Assembly (NCBI GenBank): GCA_017963875.1
Contig: JAGCTA010000010.1
Coordinates: forward strand, 1 to 13,715
Length of the DNA: 13,715 nucleotides
Source of the DNA: Victivallales bacterium
Lineage (GTDB): Bacteria; Verrucomicrobiota; Lentisphaeria; Oligosphaerales; Oligosphaeraceae
Direction of reading: 5' to 3'
Below the pieces are notes generated by a model. That model did not search any database, had not been told where the DNA came from, and worked only from the letters and a program-made list of their open reading frames with translations. This document shows, piece by piece, positions 1 to 6,421 of this stretch (positions are counted from its first letter, which is position 1; each line of letters begins with the position of its first letter). Position numbers and translations under genes: made by a program.

Positions 1-512
1 AACTAGTCGCCTCCCTGCCGCAGGACAAGCCTCTGCTCTTCCTTCCCGACGCCAACCTCGGTGCGAACATCGCCGACAAGCTGGGGCGGAGGATCGAACT
101 CTGGCCAGGCCGCTGCCCGACACACAACAAGATACTCCCCGAGCACATCACTGAGGCAAGGCAGCGCCATCCTGACGCCACCGTGCTGGTCCATCCCGAG
201 TGTCTTCCCGCCGTGGTGGCATTGGCGGACCATGCCCTCTCCACGGGTGGTATGCTGCGCTTCGTCCATGAATCAACTCGGAAGGAGTTCATCATAGGCA
301 CGGAGCGCGGCATTCTGCACCGGATGCGGAAGGAGAATCCCGAAAAGGCGTTTTATCCTCTGGAGCCCGCCGTCCTCTGCCCGAACATGAAGCGAATTAC
401 GCTGGAGGATGTGCTGAACAGCCTCCGCGACATGAGTCCAGCTGTGGAGCTGGAGGAAGAGGTTCTCCGTCGCGCCCGCGAGCCGATAGACAGGATGCTG
501 GAGGTGCGCTGA
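1..512 (+). CDS. nadA: Quinolinate synthase NadA, 3' part only
   Basis: This is the C-terminal 169 residues of quinolinate synthase; the reading frame (codons beginning at base 3) is open through the left edge, so the start lies outside the window. NadA condenses iminoaspartate with dihydroxyacetone phosphate to quinolinate for NAD synthesis, using an oxygen-sensitive [4Fe-4S] cluster. Family hallmarks seen are FLPDANLG, the WPGRCPTHN segment, VHPEC (Cys codon at 201-203), the STGGML segment, EFIIGTE.GILHR, and CPNMKRITLE (Cys codon at 378-380). The HPEC and CPNM cysteines are two of the three usual cluster ligands; the third would be upstream. The stop TGA (510-512) overlaps the ATG of mnmA by one base, so the two are very probably translationally coupled. 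Identity is secure; only the missing N-terminus is unknown. Confidence 0.95.
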   Translation, partial: LVASLPQDKPLLFLPDANLGANIADKLGRRIELWPGRCPTHNKILPEHITEARQRHPDATVLVHPECLPAVVALADHALSTGGMLRFVHESTRKEFIIGTERGILHRMRKENPEKAFYPLEPAVLCPNMKRITLEDVLNSLRDMSPAVELEEEVLRRAREPIDRMLEVR

Positions 513-1567
513 TGAGAATCGCCGTTGGATTGTCGGGCGGTGTGGACTCCTCCGTCGCCGCCGCTCTGCTGAAGGAGCAGGGGCACGAGGTCGTCGGCAT
601 CACCATGAGCCTCTGGCGCGAGGGGCGATATCGGGGCGGTTGCGGGGACGCCTGCTTCGGACCGCACGAGGCGGAGGACATCGCCGCTGCCCGCGAGCTT
701 TGCGTTCAGCTGGGCATTCCATATTATGTCTTCGACTGTTCGGACGCCTACGAGAAGACGGTGCTTGACTATTTCCGAGAGGAGTACCTTGCAGGGCGGA
801 CGCCGAATCCCTGCGTCCGCTGCAATTCTGCCATGAAATTCGGCCTGCTGCCGCGTCTTGCCAGGGAATCAGGCCTGGCTTTCGACGCATTTGCCACGGG
901 GCATTACGCCAGAGTGGTTCAACGCAATGGCAGATGGCAACTCCTGCGCGGCGTGGACGAGGCAAAGGACCAGTCGTATTTTTTGTACCGCCTGACGCAG
1001 GAACAGTTGTCAGGCATTCTTTTCCCGCTGGGGGAATTGCGCAAGACGGACGTGCGCAGCCTCGCCAAGCACTTTGGCCTCGCCGTCAAGGACAAGCCCG
1101 AGAGCCAGGACTTCTATAGCGGCGACAAAGGAGAGTTGATGCAGACGCCGCCACGCCAGGGAAACATCGTGGATGAAACAGGACGCGTGCTTGGTACGCA
1201 TCAGGGGCATTGGAATTACACGATAGGCCAGCGCAGAGGACTTGGCGTGTCATCGACGCAGCCTCTGTATGTCATTGATATCAACGCCTGCCGCAACGAA
1301 GTCGTGCTGGGAACCGTGGAGAAACTGCTGGCCAGCCATATTCAGTTGGCCGACTGCCATTGGATTTCAGGAACGCCGCCAAAGGGAAATGTCCTTGCTA
1401 AAATCCGTTCGACCGCGCAACCTGCACCTGCGCAATTTGCGGACGACGTACTGATTTTCAAGGATGGGGCAAGCGCGGCCGCCCGCGGGCAGTCTGCCGT
1501 ACTCTACAACGGAGACGAGGTGCTTGGCGGTGGTATCATCAGCAGAATACTCAAGACGAGTACTTAA
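512..1567 (+). CDS. mnmA: tRNA-specific 2-thiouridylase MnmA (variant active site)
   Basis: A 351-residue protein, close to the usual family length, that thiolates U34 of Lys, Glu and Gln tRNAs. The PP-loop SGGVDSS that binds ATP is at residues 8-14. The PNPCVRCN motif (99-105) carries Cys101 and the conserved catalytic Cys104. TGHYARV (129-135), KDQSYFLY (152-159) and the TIGQRRGLGV segment (237-246) are all typical. The segment that normally carries the second catalytic cysteine (E. coli Cys199, in contexts like SQDICF) reads SQDFYSGD here, with Tyr202 in its place and no Cys nearby. An extra pair, Cys44 and Cys48 (GGCGDACFGP), sits in the N-terminal domain. The reading frame is clean around the substitution, so it is not an obvious sequencing error. 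It starts inside the nadA stop codon, and both are probably in one operon. Function is likely kept, but the sulfur-transfer chemistry may differ from E. coli MnmA. Confidence 0.93.
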   Translation: MRIAVGLSGGVDSSVAAALLKEQGHEVVGITMSLWREGRYRGGCGDACFGPHEAEDIAAARELCVQLGIPYYVFDCSDAYEKTVLDYFREEYLAGRTPNPCVRCNSAMKFGLLPRLARESGLAFDAFATGHYARVVQRNGRWQLLRGVDEAKDQSYFLYRLTQEQLSGILFPLGELRKTDVRSLAKHFGLAVKDKPESQDFYSGDKGELMQTPPRQGNIVDETGRVLGTHQGHWNYTIGQRRGLGVSSTQPLYVIDINACRNEVVLGTVEKLLASHIQLADCHWISGTPPKGNVLAKIRSTAQPAPAQFADDVLIFKDGASAAARGQSAVLYNGDEVLGGGIISRILKTST

Positions 1568-1628
1568 TTGCGAAAATTCGTGACAATGATGCCGCAACTG
1601 CTGGACAATCCATTTGAGGAGACAAAAA

Positions 1629-1968
1629 GTGAACTACGATTTCGACCAAGTTATTCCACGCAATCACACCAACAGCCTCAAATACGACTTCGCAAAGGAA
1701 CGTGGAAAGCCAGAGGGCCTACTGCCCATGTGGGTGGCTGACATGGATTTCCAGACTCTTCCCGCCGTCAGAGAAACTCTTGCAGACAAGGCTGCACACG
1801 GTATCTTCGGCTATTCCGAACCTGACAATACCTATTTCGATGTTCTCGCGAAATGGTTTGAAACGCGACATAATTGGACTGTCGATCCGACTACATCGGT
1901 ACGCACGCCAGGCGTCGTCTTCGCGATATGCACATTCATCCGCTGTCTCACAAAACCTGGCGACGCAT
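1629..1968 (+). pseudogene. 5' fragment of MalY/PatB-type cystathionine beta-lyase gene
   Basis: About 113 N-terminal residues of a fold-type I PLP-dependent C-S lyase (MalY/PatB family, normally near 390 residues). Seen are the N-terminal pattern YDFDQVIPR..TNSLKYD, the diagnostic LPMWVADMDF, GIFGYSEPD, and VRTPGVVFAICT. Homology stops after KPGDA at about 1967; the next 18 codons to the stop at 2022-2024 do not fit the family. The PLP-binding lysine and the whole C-terminal half are missing, so the product cannot be an active lyase. The probable original start is GTG at 1629, preceded by GAGGAGA at 1616-1622; an in-frame TTG at 1614 is less likely. The break coincides with the end of an inverted fragment of another PLP enzyme gene. 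A remnant is much more likely than a short functional gene. Confidence 0.8.
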
Positions 1969-2289
1969 ACCGCCGTATCCACTGCACTGACGCTTTGTTA
2001 CAGTATAGCCTAGATGGTCGGTGAAGCCGATGTAATAGACTTTCCTGACCTCACGCCGTTGACGCAACCAATTAGCGATTTTCTCCGCGTTTGCAGCCTG
2101 CTTTTCAAGGCATACAGCCAGCGTCTTGATACCCCTTTCCAATAAAAAGCAGTCAAACGGTGCCAGCCCTGCCCCAATTGTCTTGGCATAGTATCGCAGT
2201 TTTTCAGCGATTTCCTGCTTCTTCACCACCAGAGATTCACTATCGCATTGGTTGTAAACATGGCATTTCAAAGTATAGTAGGCGTTCAT
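1966..2289 (-). pseudogene. Internal fragment of cystathionine gamma-synthase/lyase-family gene
   Basis: The - strand encodes roughly 90 residues matching the second half of Cys/Met-metabolism PLP enzymes (MetB/MetC/MccB type). The pattern LVVKKQEIAEKLR, then GAGLAPFDCFLLERGIKTL, then NAEKIANWL, VRKVYYIGF.DH and QCSGYGGM follows the family order. The match ends at the Met of GGM (bases 1966-1968), where the + strand MalY-like fragment also ends. Towards the N-terminus, similarity fades beyond about 2240; the region where the SATKY lysine motif should be (TLKCHVYN) looks degenerate. No start signal, catalytic lysine or C-terminus is present, so it is a decayed fragment. Which member of the family it came from cannot be decided. 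Confidence 0.72.
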
Positions 2290-2372
2290 TCAAAACAAGA
2301 AAAAATCAAGACAGGGGAATGGCAATTCATGCAGGCTGTTCTTCTTCAGAAAATCAGGAGTTTATAAATACT

Positions 2373-3122
2373 ATGAACAATCCATTCTCGCAATTCAGGA
2401 AAATCGACGCACATTCCCACATAGGCGCCTTCGGAAGTCCTTTCAACGTGAACTTCGACACTGCCGCCCTTTCCGCCCAGATGCGAGAATACAACATTGA
2501 AAAAACCATACTATGCCCCGCTGGAGCCACATTGAACCACGAACTGCTTTCAGCATGGCAGCAAATGCCTGACAAAATCATACCGCTGTACTGGGTCAAC
2601 GCCAACCTGGGACAGCCAGCATACGACGATCTGGAGCATTATCTGCGAGACATCGGCTTCGCAGGCGTCAAAATGCAACCACTTTTCGATGCATTCACTG
2701 CGGATTCACCCGCTGTTGACCCGATTATGGAAATTGCCCGCAAATACTCAAAGCCAGTATTCATCCACTGTGGCCACCCGCCATTCTCCCTCCCATGGCA
2801 GATAGGACTTCTTGCGGAGAGACATCCAGACGTACCAATAGTAATGATACACATGGGACATGGCCACGGCGTGTACATTGAAGGCAGCATCAACATGGCA
2901 AAGAAATACGACAATCTCTACCTGGAGGTATCAGGAATGCCCATGGGCTGCCAAATCAAGAACGCATACGAGACAGTCGGAAGCAAGCGGGTAATGTTCG
3001 GCATCGACTCGCCCTTCCACCATCCCAGCGTAGGAATCCAGCGGGTACTCTCCTGCGGGCTGAATGATGCCCAATTGGAGGACGTATTCTACAACAACGC
3101 CAGCTTATTCATGGCACTGTGA
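2373..3122 (+). CDS. TIM-barrel amidohydrolase (Amidohydrolase_2, PF04909-like)
   Basis: A 249-residue cytoplasmic metal-dependent hydrolase or decarboxylase of the amidohydrolase superfamily. The metal-site pattern is complete: DAHSHIG with His14 and His16, Lys100 in GVKMQP, His132 in FIHCGHPP, His160 in MIHMGHGHG, and Asp212 in MFGIDSPF. Substrate cannot be told from sequence. The ATG at 2373 is chosen because the recognisable domain begins about ten residues later and CAGGAG lies at 2355-2360, although that spacing is rather long. The open frame extends to 2160, but upstream codons run through the antisense pseudogene and show no domain; ATG 2319 is the only other serious candidate. It is followed 9 bp later by the pyridoxal kinase and then a radical SAM gene, so it heads an operon. 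Confidence 0.85.
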   Translation: MNNPFSQFRKIDAHSHIGAFGSPFNVNFDTAALSAQMREYNIEKTILCPAGATLNHELLSAWQQMPDKIIPLYWVNANLGQPAYDDLEHYLRDIGFAGVKMQPLFDAFTADSPAVDPIMEIARKYSKPVFIHCGHPPFSLPWQIGLLAERHPDVPIVMIHMGHGHGVYIEGSINMAKKYDNLYLEVSGMPMGCQIKNAYETVGSKRVMFGIDSPFHHPSVGIQRVLSCGLNDAQLEDVFYNNASLFMAL

Positions 3123-3131
3123 CATAGGACC

Positions 3132-3986
3132 ATGACCATTGACAGATCCCAAAACACACGGATTCGGCAGATGCCGCCAAAGGTTGTCGCCATAAGCGAC
3201 TTGTCCTGCTTCGGTCGCTGCTCCATCACTGTGGTGCTGCCAATCCTTGCCGCCATGGGCATACAGTGCTGCCCTGTTCCAACAGCCATCTACACCAACC
3301 ACACAGGTTACCCCAGTTTCGCGCGAACCGACTTCACAGAGCATCTCGACGACTTCATTCGCGAGTGGCAAAAACTAAACCTGCGTTTCGACGCGATTTC
3401 AATCGGTTTTCTTGCAAGCATGGAGCAAATAACTTTCGTGCGACGATTTCTGGAGGCATTCCGCGATGACATGACACTGGTGGCACTTGACCCAATCATG
3501 GGAGATGACGGCTGTCTGTATTCAGGATACGGCCAGGACACCGCACAGGCAATGCGCGACATTCTTCCCATGGCGGACATTGTCACTCCAAACCTGACCG
3601 AGGCATGCATCCTGGCTGGGCGCAAATATAATCCCAGCCCTTCCAAGGAAGAACTAGCGGACATCTGCGGTGGAATGTCATCTGGCGCATTGCGGAATAT
3701 CGTCATAACAGGCATACGCCAAGGCGAAATGCTTGACAACTACGTCCACGTGCGCAATGAAGTCCCTGTCACGATATCGGAGCGCAAGATTGGTGGCGAG
3801 CGGTGCGGAACAGGAGACGTCTTCAACGCGGTCATGCTGGGTGCATTTCTCAATGGCCATGCATTTCAAGACGCCGTGCGCATAGGCGCGGCATTCACTT
3901 CCAAGGCGGTGGCACGCACCATTTCACTGAATATCCCAGAACCTGACGGTCTGGCTTTCGAAGGCATTTTAGGTGAACTATCATGA
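3132..3986 (+). CDS. Pyridoxal/pyridoxamine kinase (PdxK/PdxY family)
   Basis: A 284-residue ribokinase-fold kinase that phosphorylates B6 vitamers as part of PLP salvage. Family signs are AISDLSCFGRCSITVVLPI near the N-terminus (20-38), TNHTGYP (55-61), DPIMGDDG (120-127), TPNLTEA (152-158), and the anion-hole/catalytic-base motif GTGD (226-229, Asp229) in ERCGTGDVFNA. The nearest relatives appear to be the pyridoxamine kinases common in Clostridia, as opposed to ThiD. Two starts are possible: ATG 3132, with AGGA only two bases upstream, or ATG 3171 (MPPKVVAISD), which matches the usual family N-terminus better but has no clear ribosome site. The gene starts 9 bp after the amidohydrolase and overlaps the radical SAM gene by 4 bp (ATGA). 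Fragments of two PLP-dependent enzymes lie just upstream, so the locus may once have had a B6 and sulfur amino acid theme. Confidence 0.88.
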   Translation: MTIDRSQNTRIRQMPPKVVAISDLSCFGRCSITVVLPILAAMGIQCCPVPTAIYTNHTGYPSFARTDFTEHLDDFIREWQKLNLRFDAISIGFLASMEQITFVRRFLEAFRDDMTLVALDPIMGDDGCLYSGYGQDTAQAMRDILPMADIVTPNLTEACILAGRKYNPSPSKEELADICGGMSSGALRNIVITGIRQGEMLDNYVHVRNEVPVTISERKIGGERCGTGDVFNAVMLGAFLNGHAFQDAVRIGAAFTSKAVARTISLNIPEPDGLAFEGILGELS

Positions 3987-4600
3987 TGAACATTGTATAT
4001 CAGGTAAAAAACGCAATCTATGTGAACTTGACCAACCGCTGCCCCTGCGCCTGCCGCTTCTGCCTCAGGCAGAATGCACCTGGCGTATATGGCTCGGCTT
4101 CGCTTTGGCTTGAACGGGAGCCAAGTGCCCAGGAGGTCATGGACGAACTGTCGAAATGGGAATTGGACAAATATCCAGAAGTCGTGTTCTGCGGCTACGG
4201 CGAACCTACAGAACGGCTAGACACGCTTCTAGAAGTATGCAGATGGCTGAAGAGCAAGCATCCGACGCTTCCAATCCGCATCAACACCAATGGACTGGCA
4301 GACCTGATCGCAGGCCAACCAACAGCGCCACGCCTAGCAGGAATAATAGACAGACTCTCCATCAGTCTGAACAGCGCGGACGCCAAGGAATACCTGGAAC
4401 TGTGCCGCCCTTGCTTCGGGGAAGCCGCATATCCTGCCATGCTGAACTTCGCGCAGGAGGCGGCAAAATATGTCCCCGACGTGGTAATGACCATTGTCGG
4501 AGAGCCAGTCACATCCCTTGAGAAACAGGCCGCCTGCCAAGCAATATGCAAACGCATTGGTCTGCGGTTGAGGATTCGCCCATACGAACGAATCCAATGA
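3983..4600 (+). CDS. Small radical SAM protein, TatD-associated type
   Basis: A 205-residue radical SAM enzyme. The cluster motif CxxxCxxC is Cys20, Cys24, Cys27 in NRCPCACRFC, with an extra Cys22. GYGEPT follows the second strand in the place of the usual SAM-contacting GGEP motif, and INTNGLADL and LSISLNSAD are typical of the barrel. Length and the NRCPC.CRFC start match the short family named TatD-associated radical SAM (TIGR04038 type), which is typically linked to TatD-like hydrolases. Here the partner hydrolase would be the amidohydrolase two genes upstream, which resembles PF04909 more than classic TatD. No SPASM or accessory domain is visible. Its ATG lies in the kinase stop (ATGA overlap), so the three genes are probably co-transcribed. 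Reaction unknown. Confidence 0.85.
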   Translation: MMNIVYQVKNAIYVNLTNRCPCACRFCLRQNAPGVYGSASLWLEREPSAQEVMDELSKWELDKYPEVVFCGYGEPTERLDTLLEVCRWLKSKHPTLPIRINTNGLADLIAGQPTAPRLAGIIDRLSISLNSADAKEYLELCRPCFGEAAYPAMLNFAQEAAKYVPDVVMTIVGEPVTSLEKQAACQAICKRIGLRLRIRPYERIQ

Positions 4601-4601
4601 C

Positions 4602-4620
4602 AGGCGTTTTTACGCCTTTA
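4602..4620 (+). terminator. Possible operon terminator hairpin
   Basis: Two bases after the radical SAM stop codon, AGGCGT and ACGCCT form a perfect 6-bp stem around a TTTT loop, followed by TTTA. The U-tract is very short, so Rho-independent termination is uncertain. Its position right at the end of the three-gene operon is the main support. Confidence 0.35.
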
Positions 4621-4747
4621 GGCACAAGGCAGAGACCGATTGATAGTTATGTCAGTCCGCTGAATCAGGTCGATTTTGGCTTCTCTTGAGAGGGCGGAAA
4701 ACGAAACAGAGAAAGCCGCCTAAACGCCTTGTTTTCGGTAGCTTAGC

Positions 4748-4789
4748 ACAGAAACAACAAACCCTCAAGACCATGGTAGGACTTGAGGG
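4748..4789 (-). terminator. Rho-independent terminator downstream of tRNA fragment
   Basis: Read on the - strand, CCCTCAAG and CTTGAGGG (bases 4782-4789 and 4762-4769) form a perfect 8-bp stem, extended by two inner G-C pairs across an A/A mismatch, with a 6-base loop. The stem is followed by the U-rich tail TTTGTTGTTT. It lies 15 bp downstream of the CCA of the tRNA 3' fragment on the same strand, as expected for the native terminator of that tRNA gene. Confidence 0.6.
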
Positions 4790-4804
4790 CTGATGGAAAA
4801 TGAA

Positions 4805-4824
4805 TGGTCGAGGTGGCAGGGATT
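4805..4824 (-). other. tRNA 3'-end fragment (probably tRNA-Pro), att-like site
   Basis: On the - strand the 20 nt AATCCCTGCCACCTCGACCA read as the last bases of the T-loop (AAT), the 3' side of the T-stem (CCCTGC), the 3' acceptor strand (CACCTCG), discriminator A and encoded CCA. The implied first pair is C1-G72, typical of tRNA-Pro, which favours that identity. The adjoining bases on the tRNA-body side (TTTTTACAAATC on the + strand) do not restore a T-loop or T-stem, so the tRNA is truncated exactly there. A terminator follows downstream. This is the structure expected at the distal end of an element integrated into a tRNA 3' end. A chance match is unlikely, since the CCA, acceptor and T-stem parts are all in register and a terminator follows. 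Confidence 0.6.
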
Positions 4825-5086
4825 TTTACAAATCATTCTCCCCCATTAAGCGGAAGTCCTACCCCGAAATCCACCTATTTTCAAGATTCTATTTTAGTTC
4901 TAACTCACTGTATTTCAACAGCAAAAAGTATTTCCAAGTGTTATTAAAACCCGATTCCACCATCCCCCGTCAAGAGAATGATGAAGTCGAAAAACGCGGC
5001 TTCAAGATGATCATTGTAGAGAAACAGTCCAAATTACAGCAAATGCAGAGGTTCTCCAATGTTTACGCATCTATAATTCTTAAAAA

Positions 5087-5155
5087 TCGTCCAATTGAAT
5101 GGCTTTTCGTCCAAAATATGCTACATTATGGACGAAAACAGGATTGACTGGACGA
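5087..5155. promoter_or_regulatory. Nested inverted-repeat operator in Fic promoter
   Basis: Four copies of one 6-bp half-site lie symmetrically: TCGTCC at 5087-5092 and 5107-5112, and its complement GGACGA at 5130-5135 and 5150-5155. The two copies on each side are exactly 20 bp apart, and both palindromes share the centre at 5121. The inner pair extends to a perfect 9-bp inverted repeat, TTTTCGTCC (5104-5112) and GGACGAAAA (5130-5138). The inner arms overlap the promoter spacer and the presumed start of transcription, a natural place for a repressor. The Fic protein downstream ends in a probable winged-helix domain, so autoregulation is a reasonable inference. Confidence 0.65.
5095..5122 (+). 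promoter_or_regulatory. Sigma70-like promoter of the Fic gene
   Basis: TTGAAT at 5095-5100 and TATGCT at 5117-5122 are separated by 16 bp and lie about 50 bp before the Fic start. The -10 box sits at the exact centre of the nested inverted repeats, which strengthens both calls. Confidence 0.5.
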
Positions 5156-5169
5156 AAAGGAAACGCATC

Positions 5170-6231
5170 ATGAGAACCTTCGACTACGAAAAACTGGCCG
5201 AACTCCATTGGGACAACGAGGAGCTCAGGCACGTTGCGAAAATCCACGAATACAAGGGACGGCTTACTGCGTTTGCCGACCGCAATCCGAAAGAGGCATT
5301 GCGTCTGGTGGAAATCGCGAAGATACAGAGCACGGAATCCTCCAATCGGCTGGAGGGGATTGTCACGACCTCGACAAGGCTGCGGCAGCTTGTTCAGCAG
5401 AAAACCATGCCGCGCACCAGAAGCGAACGCGAAATCGTGGGATACAGGGATGTCCTGAACACCATCCACGAGAGCCACGAATACATTCCCATCAGGCCGT
5501 CGTACATCCTGCAGTTGCACCGTGACCTGATGAAGCCTGCAGGCCTTTCATACGGCGGGCATTTCAAGAATGTCCAGAACTACATTAGCGAGACGAGGGA
5601 GGACGAGACTGTCGTGACCAGATTCACCCCTGTTGCGCCATACGAGACGGAGAGCGCCATTGAGGCGATATGCGCCAGCTACGGGCGAACCCTGGCAATG
5701 GAGACTGTCGATCCGCTAATTCTGATTCCCGTCTTCGTCTGCGACTTCCTGTGCATCCATCCCTTCAACGACGGCAACGGCAGGATGAGCCGTCTGCTGA
5801 CTCTGCTGATGCTCTACCGGAACGGATACGATGTTGGGAAGTACGTCAGCATAGAAGCGCAGATTGCCAAAGCCAAAGACGCTTATTATGATGCGCTCCA
5901 GATCGTCAGTGAAGGCTGGCACGAAGGACGGAACGACGTGAAGCCCTTCATCAGATATATGCTCCAGGTCATATTGTCCTGCTATGTTGAGTTTGAGTCG
6001 CGAGCCGACGTCATCGGGGGAGCTGACCACTCCGCGTATGATGTCGTTCTCGCCTATGTCAAGTCCAAGGTCGGGCGTTTCCGCGGCACTGATGCCATTG
6101 AGGCCTGTTCGTCCGCTGGACGTTCCGCCGTTCTGGCTAGCCTGAAGAAACTGGCGGAGGAAGGCGTCATACGAAAGGAAGGCGTTGGCCGAGCCACCTT
6201 CTATGTCCGCAATGACGATTCAGTGGATTAA
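5170..6231 (+). CDS. Fic-family protein (AMP-transferase type) with C-terminal winged helix
   Basis: A 353-residue Fic protein. The full catalytic motif HPFNDGNGR is at residues 197-205, with the catalytic His197, so the protein is probably able to transfer AMP or a related group from a nucleotide to a protein hydroxyl. An inhibitory-helix motif of the [S/T]xxxE[G/N] type, S58-NRL-E62-G63, lies N-terminal, which marks an autoinhibited enzyme with the inhibitory helix inside the same chain. GGHFKNVQNYI (beta-hairpin flap region) is also typical. The last 70 or so residues (DVVLAYVKSK..., SSAGRSAVLASLKKLAEEGVIRKEG) look like a winged-helix DNA-binding domain. The ATG at 5170 is preferred because AAGGAA at 5157-5162 is well placed and family members begin MRxFDY; in-frame ATGs at 5095 and 5128 lack a ribosome site. 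No antitoxin gene is adjacent, in line with built-in inhibition. Target unknown. Confidence 0.9.
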   Translation: MRTFDYEKLAELHWDNEELRHVAKIHEYKGRLTAFADRNPKEALRLVEIAKIQSTESSNRLEGIVTTSTRLRQLVQQKTMPRTRSEREIVGYRDVLNTIHESHEYIPIRPSYILQLHRDLMKPAGLSYGGHFKNVQNYISETREDETVVTRFTPVAPYETESAIEAICASYGRTLAMETVDPLILIPVFVCDFLCIHPFNDGNGRMSRLLTLLMLYRNGYDVGKYVSIEAQIAKAKDAYYDALQIVSEGWHEGRNDVKPFIRYMLQVILSCYVEFESRADVIGGADHSAYDVVLAYVKSKVGRFRGTDAIEACSSAGRSAVLASLKKLAEEGVIRKEGVGRATFYVRNDDSVD

Positions 6232-6421
6232 TCGTTGATTTGCGAAAACGTCCTGTTCTCCTGGAATGGATTCGTCATCCAACGTCAAATGAGATGATTG
6301 TTTGTTCCACCAAACGAATCGGAAAGCACATTGCAAACGCCTGCTCATTCGATGCCCAATTGGAGTCTGCGGAGTTCTTTGGCTAGTGATTCCCCAAAAG
6401 ATTTTTCAGGAGATCAAGGTA

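Larger units (their letters stand above)
4621..5086. other. Long intergenic region across a possible island boundary
   Basis: There is no convincing gene in the roughly 550 bp between the radical SAM gene and the Fic gene. The left part holds the tRNA terminator and tRNA 3' fragment described separately. From 4825 to 5086 the sequence is distinctly AT-richer than its neighbours, and I see no conserved protein or RNA structure in it. A 115-codon frame beginning at 4800 crosses the tRNA fragment and matches nothing I recognise; I regard it as chance. Confidence 0.6.

Noticed and set aside
2319..2340. MAIHAG on the + strand, resembling the N-terminus of cystathionine gamma-synthases
   Set aside because: Only about five residues match and the following sequence does not, so chance cannot be excluded; it was not annotated as a third fragment.
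2160..2372. N-terminal extension of the amidohydrolase in the same frame
   Set aside because: It lies antisense to the recognisable PLP-enzyme fragment and has no domain; ATG 2373 gives the normal family N-terminus.
4800..5147. 115-codon + strand open frame between the radical SAM and Fic genes
   Set aside because: It runs through the tRNA 3' fragment, the Fic promoter and the operator, has no ribosome site and matches no family I recognise.
5095..5169. Earlier in-frame starts for the Fic protein (ATG 5095 and ATG 5128)
   Set aside because: They lie within or before the promoter and operator and lack a ribosome site; ATG 5170 has a good one and fits the family N-terminus.
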